The notes under the pieces are model-generated. The model saw only the letters and a program-made list of their open reading frames with translations, did no database searches and had not been told where the DNA came from. Positions 1 to 12,930 of a stretch of 64,000 nucleotides of DNA are shown piece by piece. The stretch lies in contig QEYB01000466.1 in NCBI GenBank assembly GCA_017562135.1, positions 62,001 through 126,000 of the forward strand, read 5' to 3'. This DNA is from Dipylidium caninum. Taxonomy: Eukaryota > Platyhelminthes > Cestoda > Cyclophyllidea > Dipylidiidae. Position 1 is the first letter of the stretch, and the number at the start of each line of letters is the position of its first letter. A program made the position numbers and the translations under genes.

Positions 1-3000
1 CTTGGTGGCTTATTCCCGATGGCCTCGTCCGCCTGTGTAAGGAATGTGGACTCAGGAGGGATGTTTGAAACCTCAGTGCCAGCCTTAAATTCGAGGAAGA
101 ATTCGGCCTCCTTTGAGAGAGGCGGGGCGCCCTCGTCAGTGGCTCTCAGCAGGAGACGAATCGAATCGCCCGGTTTGACACAGGACTGTATTCCCTCCCG
201 CATTCTGAGATGACCTGAGACGCTTTCGAGGGAGAAGAGGGCGAGGAGGTCACAGGAGCGATCATTGTTAAAGTGTACGAAGGAGGCATCCTCCAAGGAA
301 TACACAATAAGTGCATTTTTTCCACTGTCCGCGTCCACAGCACGTACTCGTGTGATTATCCGGTTGGTGGGGAATTCCACACCAATTTGAATCCGAGAAT
401 CGTCCGGCGCCCGAGGATACAGCCAAATTGGCGAGTTATCATTTTCATCACTAATCTCAATTGTTAGTTTGGTTCTGTACAGGGAAATAAGGAAAAAACG
501 AAGAAATAGTTGAGGTTTGAAAAGCAACCAGCCAATAAAAGTGTTTAATAGTTACGGGGCAGCATTAGGCCCATTTTTCTACCACACGACTTAGAAGATC
601 TCGTTATTTTGCCGCCTTAAGGCTGACATTAAAATCGTAATCGAGTTGACAAAATACTTGGCGTCTACTTAGAAGAAGGCAGACAGGCCAGGTGAATGAG
701 GCAGTCGATTTCAGTAGTATGTGTCAATTCTCGACGACATTCTCCAAAGTAACGAATGCTTTAAGTACCAAAGAAGCGAAGGTTTTTAGTACAATGTTAA
801 CTCAATAAATTCATGCAATTTATGCTCGAAGGGGGCGAAATGGGACTCTATGCTGCAAAAATCTTAAAATAGCACATTGTTAAGGTGGGTTACCTTAGGG
901 ACTGCTCAAAAATGCAGTTTCTTAAAGTGTAATAACCACTTTGGTAGAATTTTAACACGCTGCCATCGAATTAGTGAGTTAGGCGAGTGTCCTGTTGGCA
1001 AAGACAACCCATTCGCTTATCCCATACAAAATCGGTGTGAAGTAATGAAATAAAAATGGGACACGAACACGAACAACCCTACAGAATGAGTAGGAAGAAT
1101 ACTTTTTAACTTAAGGAGTAAAATATGGAGGGCAGACTACAATGTGTTCCTCTCAGTCGCAGTTAAACACAGACTAGGCATAAAAAACGCTTGTTCCATA
1201 GTTTCCAGCCTAATACCTCTTCACCATGTAAAAACAAAGGCGTTTCACGTGAACCTAGACCGTGAGACGGGTTGATACCAGACGCAAATTAGTAAGTCAG
1301 TCGTGGAGGTCGCTGCTGCGTCCCGTAGGATAACACGAAAGACCTCGTCGGCCGGACTATTTGGACCCACCAGCTTTCCTAAGTGGTGTGGAAATACGAT
1401 CTGCCTCCTGTCGGCTCACTTTTCGTGCGACGCAGCCTCGGATGCCCTTGTAGCTAAGCGGACTGTGTGAACAGGCAGACGACACTCGGAGCCGGTCGAA
1501 TGACTCCACGTTTTGGACGCAGGTAGAGACGTAATTATTACACTTGTGTCCATTTGACTTCTACTTGACTCGATGCTTTGACGCGATTCGAAGGATGTGA
1601 GTGACAAACAGAACATTCCAGCTTTGGGGGGCTCCATCCCATCTCTGCCCTTTCGGCTTAAAGACGTAAACGCGTAGTGAGAGGCGACAGGTCCTCTGAA
1701 CCACGCATAGGTGAAGCTAACATTTAGTACAAAATTTCGGAATTTCAATCCATTTGAGCAAGAAATAACTAATGAAAGAATGAGTGAAGACGAGGGAGCC
1801 GGACACGATAAAAAGAAGCTTGAGAAATGCCCAAAAGTAAAACGACACGCAAAAGGCATCTTGAATAAGGTCTGAGGATATGTTTTTTAGTTGCACGCGC
1901 ACCTTCTCTTCCTGTCAAGCTCGGATTCATGCGAGTTTTTTTGGCGAATTCATACCAAACGGATGGAAAGGACGATTGCCGATGTCGTTTTGACCTCCCG
2001 GGAACCTCGACTAAGCACAGAAGATGGAGAAGAAATTTCGGCAGTGACCGATTTCGCTTTAACCGTCTGTCTCAACACTAAATGCCGCACTTAACAGAGA
2101 GGACATTCTCCTCGACATTCCCCGAAATAACCGGAGAATTAAGTGTCTCCGGCTGAAATTGTAACATTAACCCACAATAAAATAAAGCAGACTAATTTCT
2201 AGTCCAATACAACCTTTCTACATTTTATTAGTCAAAATAAAAATCCTATTGTTCTGCCGGGGGGGGGGCGATGAAAGGGAAGGGGGAATTCTTCCCCCGG
2301 GAGGTTGGCACTTACGTCGAAGTCAATCGGTTGTTAACTTCCCCATCCTCCGCCGTGGCGGTGCACACGTAGGCGGGTTCGGACTCCCTGTCCAGATCGG
2401 CTGTTGTCCAGCATTTGCCGCTCTTCTTGTCCACTTCAAAGACCGTCTTCACTTGGCCCTGCACCGGCGTCGGTGTCTGGGTGACAGGTCGATTGGTGAG
2501 TCGGGGCACACAACTCTCCAGCCTAATGGTGGCATTCTCAGTGCCATCGGGATCTTGAGTGCGTATTTGCATGAAAACCGTGCCTTTATGCAGATTCTCA
2601 GGAATGCGAATCACCGTCCCCTGCTGCTCCTCCGTCGCCAGACTGCCCACAAGGACACGCGGCGGGAGGAAGTGGGGCGGATTGTCATTCACATTCAACA
2701 CATCCACAATCACTTGGCAAGTGCTCGTCAAGGTCACATTGTCCACGCCTGTATTAATTGCTTTTACCTGGGGAAGTTAAAAATTATTAGTCGGACCAGG
2801 GGCGACAAAAACCTTACTTGCAAAGTGGACCCGATAAAAAGGCGGGGAGAAACAGGGGGATTTGCATAAATAGCCTGTAAAGCAAAAATTACATGCTGAT
2901 TTAATCCACTGTTCTGGAATTCTGCCTCCACGCTTGTACCTTCTTTTTCGCCTAGAAGGGTCATAAAGGTAGACCATCACCCCCGTGGACTGTTTCACCA

Positions 3001-6000
3001 AACCGCTGATTCCATCGAGGAATATCGAGAAACTGTGATTTGTCTACCTCGAGGGCATAAGAATCGTATAATTTTGCTCAAATGCTATTTTAAACTGCAA
3101 GGAACACCAGAATACGTTTAATATTAGAGGGCAAGTTATGAAACGAGAGCTGAATGCAGGATATAAAACTATAAGCATACGTTTTCACATTATTTATTAT
3201 GTTCACTCGAGGTAATTTCCATTGGCATCTACGACGTTCTGTCAACGATTGGACCAACAAGTTGTGTGCTATTTTCAAAAATCTTTAGTTTTAACGATAA
3301 AAAATTCATAGTCTTATAATACCAGCTGGGCTGTTGTAGGATTTTTTTATTTCGAAAACAATTCCCCATTATGAAAAAAGTAATGATCGGTATATTAAGT
3401 GTCGGGCGAATGTGGGAGAAAGTGGTAAGATGTCATATTGTGGATAAGTCACTTAATTTGTCAAGAAAAACCGAAGCTTTATGCGGTCGTCGTGAGTTAT
3501 CACATCATGGAATAGCATTGCGCCGTGCCGATTGAGCGGTTCTGGCAGTTCTTTTCCCAATTTTCTTCTCATGCATGACACCACGCACAGTTCCGTCTGA
3601 TGGTTGTGGGCAGGAGGAATGAATGCTTACTCCTCAGGCATTCCCCCGTGTGCTGACCTTTATGCTCTTTTATGAAATTTCGGCTTAGTCGTGTGTTCTG
3701 GGTGTGTATTCTCATCCACCCATTTGCTTCATCGTTCTCGATTATCATACAAAATCCACTTTTCATTACGAGTGATGATTTGCTGTAAATACGGCAGCAA
3801 GGAAGGTGCGTAGTTGCTCTTGCAGTTGCATCACTTCGTACGGTCGGCGCATATGAGTCCACTTTCACTTTTTCTTTATCATTTATTGCACGGAGATGTC
3901 TTGAAACAGTCCTTTGATGTCAAATTCCTAGTTTAGACACAAGTTCACGTATAGTCGTGTGTGTGGATCGGATTCCACAGTCATCGTCCTTCATTTTTCC
4001 TCCTCCTCGTCCTCAACATGGATCGAGAGTCTTCCTCGAGACGCCGTAACAATACTCAAATTGCCGGAACGAAGTCTTTTAAAATCAACATCGAGCACTT
4101 TTCTCTTTGGTGGTTCCATCTGCGATTGCCTCATTAGTGTTACTCGGAGCTTGTTGAGCTACTTCGCACGAAAAAAGAGATGCAAGTCGCCTTTTATTTG
4201 CATTTCGTATTAGAGAAAAATAAAATGAAAGCAGTGCACTAACACAAAACAATTTTACAAAATGAGTAGGAAGAATGTCTCTAGAATTCATAGGTAAAAA
4301 AAAAATCGGGTGCACGTTACAACGCACTTGAACACAGACTAAACAAAATCGCTCTTTTCATAGTTTCCAACCCGATATGTGTCGCCCTTTGAAGCCTTGG
4401 AGAGGAAAATGTGAATACAAGAAAAAGAGAATTTGAAGAATCTTAGATTTTATTAACTATCTGGGAAATTTTTTCCTTATTTGGACAAGACATTCGATTC
4501 ATCAATTCGTCTCTAACCGTAGCGGAAGAAGAGGCTGAGGAGGAGGCACTGCCGCGGCATGAGTGCACTCCGTTCCACTTCCATAGCTGTGCTGTTGTCT
4601 CCTACGGAGGTACTTAGCCAATCCATACCGCCTCGCCCTCATCGTCCACCACCCGCCCTGATGGAAGCATTCTCGCGGCCATTTCAACTGAGGAGACGTA
4701 AAAAAAGCAGACTCCCAACCTACAGAAGGGGCTAACACCGCCGCCTCTGTGTAGACTCTATTGCACATCCGCCGCGAGTCGTTAAGCTTCGTGAAGGGTA
4801 TAAACGTGTTAACAATCTGATGGGAGCAAGGATACACTACTCGGCCGAAAATCAAGATCTTATCGTGTCTTTGTTGACATCAGTCCAAGCAGGAGCCTTT
4901 TTGTTTTGCTAATGAGGCAGTCAGTCGACGAGGCATGGATGATATTCGGGTGTGATGGAGCGGAATCGCCCAACAACCATTGTATACGCAAAAACATTCT
5001 GTCTCATTGTGGAGTAACTTTTCACAAGAAATTTGAAATCACCTCGTCACACAAAAAGCCAACACCACCCCTGCAAAAGGGGATTGCAACAACGCTGTCT
5101 CCTGACGTCGTCACCTTGTTTTTCATTAGAACTCTTCACAAGCACACAATAATTAATTTTTTCAAAAAAAAATTTTGTAGAAAGGGAGACAGGAAGGACA
5201 AAAAACTAAATTCTGAAAGCAGTCTTTTGCCTCGTGTCGAAGACAAGGCATTTTAAGTTTTTTTTTTAATTTTTAAGCTAATAAACCATGCCGCTCGAGG
5301 GCCAACTCTTCGCCGACCGCCTCTCAAACGCCTTCGGGGAGTTGTGAAGTCCACACGCTTGGAAAGTACGAAATGAGCGTTGAATACGTATTAAAAAAGA
5401 GAAATTTTGTCATTAGTTACTACACTCAACTGAAATAACTTCCATTGGTATGTACGACAAAGTGCGCCTTTTTGAAAACGCTTAGTTTCGGAGTTAATAA
5501 ACTATTTAAAGCCTGTTATAATATCATTTTGGATATTGTAAAGGCTGGTATAATCGGCCGGAGAAATAGAGCATGAATAATGAAGGTAGGGCAACTGATA
5601 CCGTCTGGATGGAAAATTCCTAGTTTAGATACAAGTTCACGAAGAGTCTTGAGTGTGGAGCGGATTCCACAGTCGTCGTGCTTAATTTTTTTCCTCCTTC
5701 TGGTTACCAACATGGGCTGATGGTCTGGTCTTCCTGGAGCCTCTTTGACGATACACGATTTGCCAAAACGAAATTTCTTGAAGCAACATCGAGCACTTTT
5801 TTACACCAGTGAATCCACTGCCGAACGCCTCACTACTGTTTCCCTAAGCTTCTTGAGCTGCGCTACGAGTCAATTTCAATTTATACGAGAAAATTAGATG
5901 GTTTTGGAGAAAAAAAAACGAAGCAAAAAAAGGAACAATTATTTTACAAAAATGCATATCTCACAGTTGCAGTTGCGCACAGACTAAACAAAAGCACTCG

Positions 6001-9000
6001 TTTCATAGTTTTCAAACTAATAAAATCTGACGTCAACTGAGCAGTAAAAGTAGGGGGAAATAAGGGCAAAATGGTGCAGCTACTGAATATACCATCAACA
6101 ATGTGCACCGCCGAGTGTGGGAACCGGTGGAGCAGTGGAATGGGCGTCAACGTGGTGCACATCCCCCATTTCCCCTCCGACTTTCGTCGGATCTGATAAA
6201 AATGCGCAGGAGCGGTGGCTTCAAATTTAAATAAATTTGTTTATTCACAAAAGTGTCGCCATTCCCCTCGGAATACACAGAGGATGAGCGGCTGACAATA
6301 GACTGAAAAATTGTACCCACTTCCCGGTGCAGGAGATAATTGGGTGAGTTACAAAGGAGGAAGGAAAGGCTCACCACACTGACAATTAGGAGCGCTTTTT
6401 TTAAACAATCTTTTGCAAATTCTCCATCCACCAGAGGTCTCTCTACGCCCTTCAACGACTATAGCGGAAGGAGTTTTCTCAACTCTTCTCGCCTTTTCGT
6501 TATAATTTAAAAGCAAGATAATATTAACTTGATTGTCAAGGCAATCGGAAGTTGTCAGTTCACTTCAGCCACATCTTCTTAACAGACATTCACGTTGTCG
6601 ATGCAACCGCAAAATAATGGTGTTTTGGCAGACAGACTCGTCACTGGTGTCTCCACAAAGACCGCGGATTTATAGACTTGCGACGTCGCCGGATCAAAAG
6701 GAGCACTTGCGGTCTCAACTTTCATACAAAACTAGGTAGTGCGGAGGCCGTAGGGGACAGGGCCGGGGTGGGGGACGAGGGGACTGGTCTGACTGTCATT
6801 TAACTTCCTCCCAAAAATGCAAAAAGAAAATGATCAGATCGGATTTCGCTCTACTCAATGACTTGGACGAAGTCAGTCAAGACGCCAGGGAGGAAAATCG
6901 AGTTAAATGCCCCCATGTGTAGCCATGTTGACTTTGGTTGGAGCCTTCTAGGCCAATGTGCATACGGGTACTTCCTTTTCCCTACCATCTACGGGCTTTA
7001 AGCGAAGTGGACATGTCGACGGGGTCTCGCTTGCTGATTGGCTAGAAGATGTTCAGAGTGAAACTGACATGGAATCAGCGTTGCGGCTAGGAATATCGCA
7101 GACTATCGCCGCCATCGCCATTTCGTGATCTTCACCATTCACTACGAGGGCGAGCTAAACGCCACAAGTCCGCGGTGACTGAGTTACTGCAGGATTTTTG
7201 TTAGGCCTGTGGACCTCAAGTCACCAGCACAATTTTGCGGGTGATGAGAACAGACAGAATGTACACGAATGGGTGATTTCGCTTTGACCAGCATAATCGT
7301 AGTCTGTCGGTGGTAGAGACAAGTGTATTTTCAAAATAGTTGGGCGTATTTAAGATAAAAAGAGTGGGGGGGAAGGGCGATTTCGTGACGCTATGACAAA
7401 CAGGACGACATTAGTCGCTTAAAACTATCAAATTTTCCCATATCTCACAAAAGGACTCATCTCTGAATGCGTGCACAGACCGTCTGACTGCTGCCCCCAG
7501 CGCGCCTCCCAATTTCGGGCCTCTTTGTCAAATGACCAATTGAATTTCCCCACAAAAAATCACCAACCTTCGGTTCTGCTTCAAATAAACCCTAGTGAGA
7601 CGAGTGAACTTCATGCGTGATGCAAGAAAAAAAGGGTGTAGTTTCATGCCCCAAAATTCAAACTTCATCTAGGCCATAGAGCAAAATTCGGGCGTGTAAA
7701 AGGCCACCCCACCTGCCGATGGTGGCCAGAGCTGGGCCGGAGCGGGGGGTAGCGAGGAGCGAGAGCGACTGAATTTTAAAAGACACCCGCCTGATAAGAG
7801 AGCGGCGGTAGCCTGGAGAAGCGACAAATTGGCGATAAGGTCTGCCAGCGTGAGATCTCATCGTCGCTGGGTGGTCAGTGGTGTGTCGTGGGAGACGAGA
7901 ATGGAATACCACCGAAGTCGCAGGACGACCTCAACTCCCCCCTCACCTTTGGTCTTGAATTTCTAATTTTCATATCAAGCCACCTGATATGCCATTGTAA
8001 CAAAAAAGAACGGGTTTATTTCCGGCTCACTAAAATATTTACTGTGAAATGATAGAAAATAAAATTGGGGGGCATCAGGCAAACCTGCCTGTGTGAAAAT
8101 TAGCACCGTAATTGCTCTTCCCTCCTCGGTTAACAGCGATCAAAAACACACAAAGTCACGTCTTGTGTTCTGAAAACCCGAACTGGCAGGAGCTGACCAA
8201 AGAAGACGAGAATTCCTCCTTTTTAATTGTGACAAACAAAATGTCGAACTACACTCCACTCGTGTGGATGTAGAAAGGAAATTTTCTGAAGTTGCACCGA
8301 AACGGAACTGCTTGACGTGAAACAAATTGGCAAATGGTGCGAGTCGATGACTTAGGAGCAGGGGATCTGTGGAACCCCGACCACAAAAACTACAAATGCT
8401 ATGCCGAGATGATGCCAGACGGGTACGAAATGAGATAAAAATACCTTAAATTTTGCCCTGCCCTTAAAGTCACATCAATTTCCGGCACGGGAGTGCCTTA
8501 ACGATGGCACAAAAAATCATCTCGGCCTTTTCTGTCATTGGAGATTCCATGAAGCGATGTTAAAATGTTGGTTTCTGGGCTGCCTTAATAAACCATTAAG
8601 TTTTCAATTTACGGACACAATTCCGGAAGTTAGGGGACAAAATAAAGTGGCCTTGACCCTTCAGCTAATCCATGTCACATAAGAAGGCGGAGAAAACACT
8701 CACTTTGAATGCATATTCCGTTTTGTTCTCGGCATCCAATTCACCGGTGGCATAAATCCTCCCCGAATGCGGATCTATGGCGAAGGGGAGATTGTCTTGT
8801 TTTTCTAACTCAAAACGAAGCGTTTGCTCAAAGGGGTCGGAGGCAAAGTACGTCGGAGTGTGTTGATCGCTCGGAGGCAACCCTTGTAAAAAGGAGTCCG
8901 CATCTGTGACGGAGACCTGGAGAATGTTGGACCCAATGGGAGCACTCTCTTTCACCTCTGTGCGGTAGACCTCCTTCTCAAATATCGGGGCAAATTCATT

Positions 9001-10770
9001 GTTATCGAGGATTTCCACAAATATATTGTGGAGGGATTTTCTGGCCGGACTGCCATAGTCACGACACTCGACTTTGACTGGGATAGTCCATCCGGTGTTG
9101 CAAATGGAGCGACCTTTTGCATGTGAATGAATTTCGCAGTCGAGCATAGTTTCAAGGACCAGTTTATACACAACTTTGCTGTTGGATATCTGATGCTCCA
9201 GCATGAGTTCAAGGCTGCTGCTGAAGGGGACCTCCGGTTGAGGGTGCAACCGGCAGTCTACTTGGGCGTTTTCCCCCACGTCGTCGTCAGAAACCCGGAT
9301 GAAGGCGATGTTAGTGGGCGCTATGTTGTCCTCGAACACCTGAATTAGACTGCTCTCCTCTCCACGCGCCTCACACGCCTTGCGGTCCTGCACACCACCA
9401 AAATTACACGGCACTTTTGTCACCCTCGACAGGACCGAACGGACTGACGCAGCGGGGGCATCCGAGGCCGCGGAGATCTTAATTTTGCTGGCTGCCGGTA
9501 GGACACTAATCTTTGGTGAGTGATTGTTTACGTCAATTACGTAGATAGACAGTGTCGACCGGCTCATTCGTGATTCCGGTTCGCCTCTGTCGCGCGCCTC
9601 TATCCAGAAGTGGAAGTTAGTCCCGCCTTGTAAAGGGGATGTGAGAAACAACTCTCCGGTGCTCGAATCCAGTCGAAAGTGTCGTTGACTACTCAGACTG
9701 TCGGGCACATCACCCACCAGTGCGTACCGAATGGCACCGAAGGCTCCGCTGTCTGCATCAGTTGCATTCAACTTCGTTACACGACTCCCCACCGGAGTAT
9801 CTTCGCGAAGTATGAGGGAGGCATTCTCGTTTAAAAACACCGGTGTGTTGTCATTCACATCGTGCACGGTAATACAGAGAGGCAGTGTGGAGCAAAGGAT
9901 GGGTGTGCCTTTGTCACACACGGAGAGGGTGCAATTGTAGGCATTCTGTTCCTCGTGGTCCAGGGGATAGCGTAACTGCAGCAGAATGGGATTTGGCCCG
10001 CTATTATCCTCACCTGCCGGTGACGATTTTCGCACTTGGTAGAGTGCAAAGGGATGACTCCTTGGTCCTTCCTGACAGTTCAAATGGTAAATCAGTTGAC
10101 CATTTTGTAAGCTGTCGAGATCTACAGCATCGGGAAGTTGAAGTTTTGTGCCCACTGGTGTATCTTCTGGAAGGTCGACTACCTTGCAGCCCCGGCCGAG
10201 GTCATAGTTGAATTGGGGGGTACAGTCATTTACATCACTAATTACTATTTTCACTTTAATCCAAGACTGTTCAGGAGTGAGAGGAGGTGCAGATTTATCA
10301 ATCCTAGTTACGGAAACTCCGTAGTTGAGACTACACTCCTTTTCTGTTCCCCACGCAAAGGGGCAGAGGGTTTCTCGATCCAACCTGAGTGAGTCTGCGA
10401 CACTGATGGTTGAGGATATTGAGTTTATTTGAAAAAGTGAATCCGATTCATTGGCCGAGTAGGAGGACACCTTTCGTGTAGTTAAATCCGGTATCAGTCC
10501 CAAATTATATATCTGATACCGCAGATCATGGCCCGATTCCAGAAATGGAAGGTGATGCTTTAGGTTTCCGACAACAGTACCTGTTTTAGAGTTCTCTGCT
10601 ACAAAAAAGGAGACCTCAGTGAAATCAGGCGTTTCAGAGTTTTTAATCCAGGGAATGTTGATACCAAATGTTTTGTGAGGCTGCCACGGTAAGATCATGA
10701 AGAGGAGAATCAAAAGAGGTGAAGACGTTTCACCAAGAATTAATTGCACTAGTGGGAGAAAACTTCGCAT
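1..10770 (-). CDS. Protocadherin-like cell adhesion protein, 5' part (C-terminus beyond left edge)
   Basis: Coding exons on the minus strand are 10770-8704 (689 codons), 2767-2316 and 474-1. The joins are phase 0 (AAA then GTGAGT; CCCCAG acceptor) and phase 2 (GTAAGT; GTACAG acceptor). The joined frame of about 997 residues stays open. Residues 1-34 form a signal peptide with a hydrophobic core at 18-28. Seven extracellular cadherin repeats follow, ending near residues 187, 312, 420, 597, 722, 857 and 975. Calcium-linker motifs are visible: DVNDCTP 179, DVNDNTP 304, DVNNHSP 413, DNNEFAP 589, NVNDNPP 714 and DENDNSP 849, plus LDRE at 130. EC4 is about 60 residues longer than usual and rich in cysteine. 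Cadherins mediate calcium-dependent adhesion at the plasma membrane. The transmembrane and cytoplasmic parts lie outside the window, so the subfamily cannot be set. The start is the first ATG after an in-frame TAG. Confidence 0.93.
1030..1213 (-). mobile_element. mariner fragment, 5' terminal part, in cadherin intron
   Basis: Read on the minus strand, this begins TTAGGCTGGAAACTATGG at 1213 next to a TA dinucleotide (1214-1215). It continues with the subterminal block CTAGTCTGTGTTTAACTGC that every copy of this family carries. Similarity to the copy at 3124-4375 fades near 1030, so the transposase part is missing. It lies in the 475-2315 intron of the cadherin gene. Confidence 0.75.
3124..4375 (-). 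mobile_element. Full-length decayed mariner element in cadherin intron
   Basis: This element is about 1.25 kb, with inverted ends TTAGAGGGCAAGTTATGAAA (3124, plus strand) and CGGGTTGGAAACTATGAAAA (4374, minus strand), each next to TA (3122-3123 and 4376-4377). The transposase runs on the minus strand but is broken by stops and frameshifts. A readable piece around 3570-3868 keeps the spacing of the mariner stretch round the first catalytic Asp (IIENDEANGWMRIHTQ). It sits inside the large intron 2768-8703 and cannot be active by itself. Confidence 0.85.
5353..6020 (-). mobile_element. Internally deleted mariner element
   Basis: Same family as 3124-4375 but only about 670 bp. The left end reads CTTGGAAAGTACGAAATGAG and the right end, on the minus strand, TTAGTTTGAAAACTATGAAA, followed by TA at 6021-6022. 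Roughly half the transposase is missing. Together with 3124-4375 it shows repeated insertion into this cadherin intron. Confidence 0.78.
6021..8703. other. Remainder of cadherin intron, no gene seen
   Basis: Non-coding. The open frames here are short, resemble no family I recognise, and lie between two well-supported cadherin exons whose direct join gives uninterrupted cadherin sequence. No repeat or RNA gene was recognised. Confidence 0.6.
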
Positions 10771-10800
10771 CTAGCATGGAGGAGTCAGAAAGAAGACAGT
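10771..10800 (-). other. Splice-acceptor-like sequence abutting the cadherin start codon
   Basis: On the minus strand a pyrimidine-rich run (CTGTCTTCTTTCTGACTCCT) ends in CATGCTAG directly before ATG at 10770. This fits either the 3' end of a 5'-UTR intron or a spliced-leader trans-splice site. The sequence alone cannot separate the two. Confidence 0.5.
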
Positions 10801-12690
10801 CAATCCTTTTTCATAATGGGGAAAAATGTGCAATTTTTTGTCCTAAGTCGAAATAGCGGCGGTAAAGAGGGACGCTGAGGCTGCGGCATTTTTGTAGGCA
10901 AACAATGTGCCTCATCGGGCATCTCTGATTAGTTCGCAGATCGACCAATCACAGCCCGGCGCTGGGACAACCAACAGGAAGCGAAGCTGCCACGTGAATC
11001 AACAAAACATACATTCAATGTTCCGAGATATTCGTGTATCTATAATCGGAAGCGGAATACCAACGCAGTGGTAACGTTGAATTAATTAGAAACCGTTACA
11101 AAAGTCACGGCCTGAACGAATGGGGGAAATTTCTACTTTTCGCGAATAACCATCCCTGTGAAGGATGAAGTAAAATAAACCTTATTTTGAGAGCCACAGT
11201 AGAAATGCGACTGATTATGTGTAGCAAGTTTGGGGCTCAAAGATTCCGCGTGAAGTTAAGTGGGTATAGGTAATGGGTTCAATCGAGAATGACATTTGGT
11301 AGGAAAATTCTGACTACTCAGTTAAAGTCAAAGAATCTTATTCAGGTGACGTTTTCGCGATTACCACCTACCATAATGCGCCCTTGGATAAACAGACTCG
11401 TCCCGTCTTTGTGAGGTCTTTCTCGGTTCCCAACTTTAAGGTAGTAGGGATTATATCAGGATGCGATAGCGGAAGCCATATGGGAACAATTTTGTGAAGC
11501 CTAAATTGCGTCCGAGGTTTTATCCTACCCTTGCAGGAGTGCAGTACTTTTCGAATATCAGAAGTGCGAAATCTAGGTTTTATCTCCATAACTGAAAAAA
11601 AGTGTTTAATCGACAATCTCTGGTCATGTTGGGAGCACAGGAAGCCCCTCTAATTCTATTTTACTGCGGGTGATGTGATGCCTCGCATGATCTCCTCACT
11701 TCACTGTCCTTTTCCTCCTCCCCCTTGCTTTTGTGCAGTTGTGTAAAGTACATGCATTCGTATGCTCGATTCTCGGTCCGACCGAAGATAAATCATATCT
11801 GAGATAAGAAAAATCCCCGCTTACTAGAGAAGAGAGTGTAGAGAAACACATCCGTTGCGTGCGGTTCGCGTGTATTGAGCACTGTCCCCGGTGGGAAGGG
11901 TTAAGAGCCGAAGTTTCCAACCATTCCACTGCACCTCGCCAAAACTCCAACGGGGAGACACGTAGCTACTCACATAAACAAGTTTTTACCAGTTCCAATT
12001 AGAAGAAATGCGCTGAACGGCCATGGTTACCTCTGCAAACATGCCGAAGCCCCGAATTTTTCACACTCGGCAAATGTTACACATCATAAGCAGCAACATG
12101 TTGACATGATATTTCAATTGACACATTGGAATTTGAATGAAATTCGGCTGATAACGAAGGCATTTATGGAAACTGCGGTGACTGGAATTCCTCCCATTGG
12201 TTGATAGTGCGGAGAAGAACTGACACATGACCGACGACCCTCACCGCGCAGGCATTGACAGGGCGCTGATAAGGACGACCTTCTCCTATGAAATGTGGGC
12301 CAAAGATGCGTAACGTTGTGATGAAAAGTGGCAGTGTGAAGGTTGGCAATGGTAGTGGTAAATTCAAATTTTAGAAAACCACTCTTCCCAGGTTCATTTA
12401 AACACATTCAACTGGAAAATCGCTCGTCATTTCATGCAATTTCTTGAACAAACTCTATATTTTTACACCGACAAAGTGTAATTTGGACTTTAGTAAGAGT
12501 TAATTTTTCATTCGAAGATCAGCCTACCCGAAGTGGGGAGAGGAGGGCGGCGGCGCAGGTAAATCACTCTTCCACCGGCCATCACTCCGCCCTCTCCCCT
12601 GGAGTGGACGGACAAACACGTTTGCCATCTGCTAAAATTCACCCACATTCTGACCTACTTAAGTCTCTCGCCTATTCCTACCAAATCTTT
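10801..12690. other. Intergenic, upstream of the cadherin gene
   Basis: No convincing coding frame. It should contain the cadherin promoter and any 5'-UTR exon, but no TATA box or initiator stands out. A TTCAATC word near 11277 resembles a tRNA B box but has no matching A box. Confidence 0.5.
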
Positions 12691-12699
12691 AAGCCTTTC

Positions 12700-12930
12700 A
12701 TTGGCTCTGGCAGTAGCAACCGTGGTTCACCAGAGGACAGTTTACCACGTTAACTTTGTTTGCTTTTCCACCACATTGCGGATATAAAGGTAGATGGAAT
12801 TAGGCTGATTTTCAAATCAGTTAACCGCATTCCCACACAGACTGTGCGACAATGTTAATGTTACGCAGGGGCTAAAAGTTCTTCAATGTGCCTTCACTTC
12901 TCTCCTCACCTGCGAGCGCATCAACGCTAT
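12700..12930. repeat. Non-mariner flank shared, inverted, with 44208-44360
   Basis: The 3' flank of the mariner at 12931-14197 matches, in reverse orientation, the 3' flank of the mariner at 43418-44207. Shared words include ggggctaaaagttcttcaat, gcttttccaccac and agcgttgat. Because the similarity continues outside the terminal repeats, the two loci come from duplication of one insertion. Confidence 0.7.

Noticed and set aside
2249..2869. 206-codon plus-strand open frame
   Set aside because: It is the antisense shadow of the cadherin exon 2316-2767; the minus strand carries clear cadherin motifs with matching splice sites.
11225..11300. tRNA-like B box (GGTTCAATC)
   Set aside because: No A box at the right distance and no cloverleaf could be drawn.
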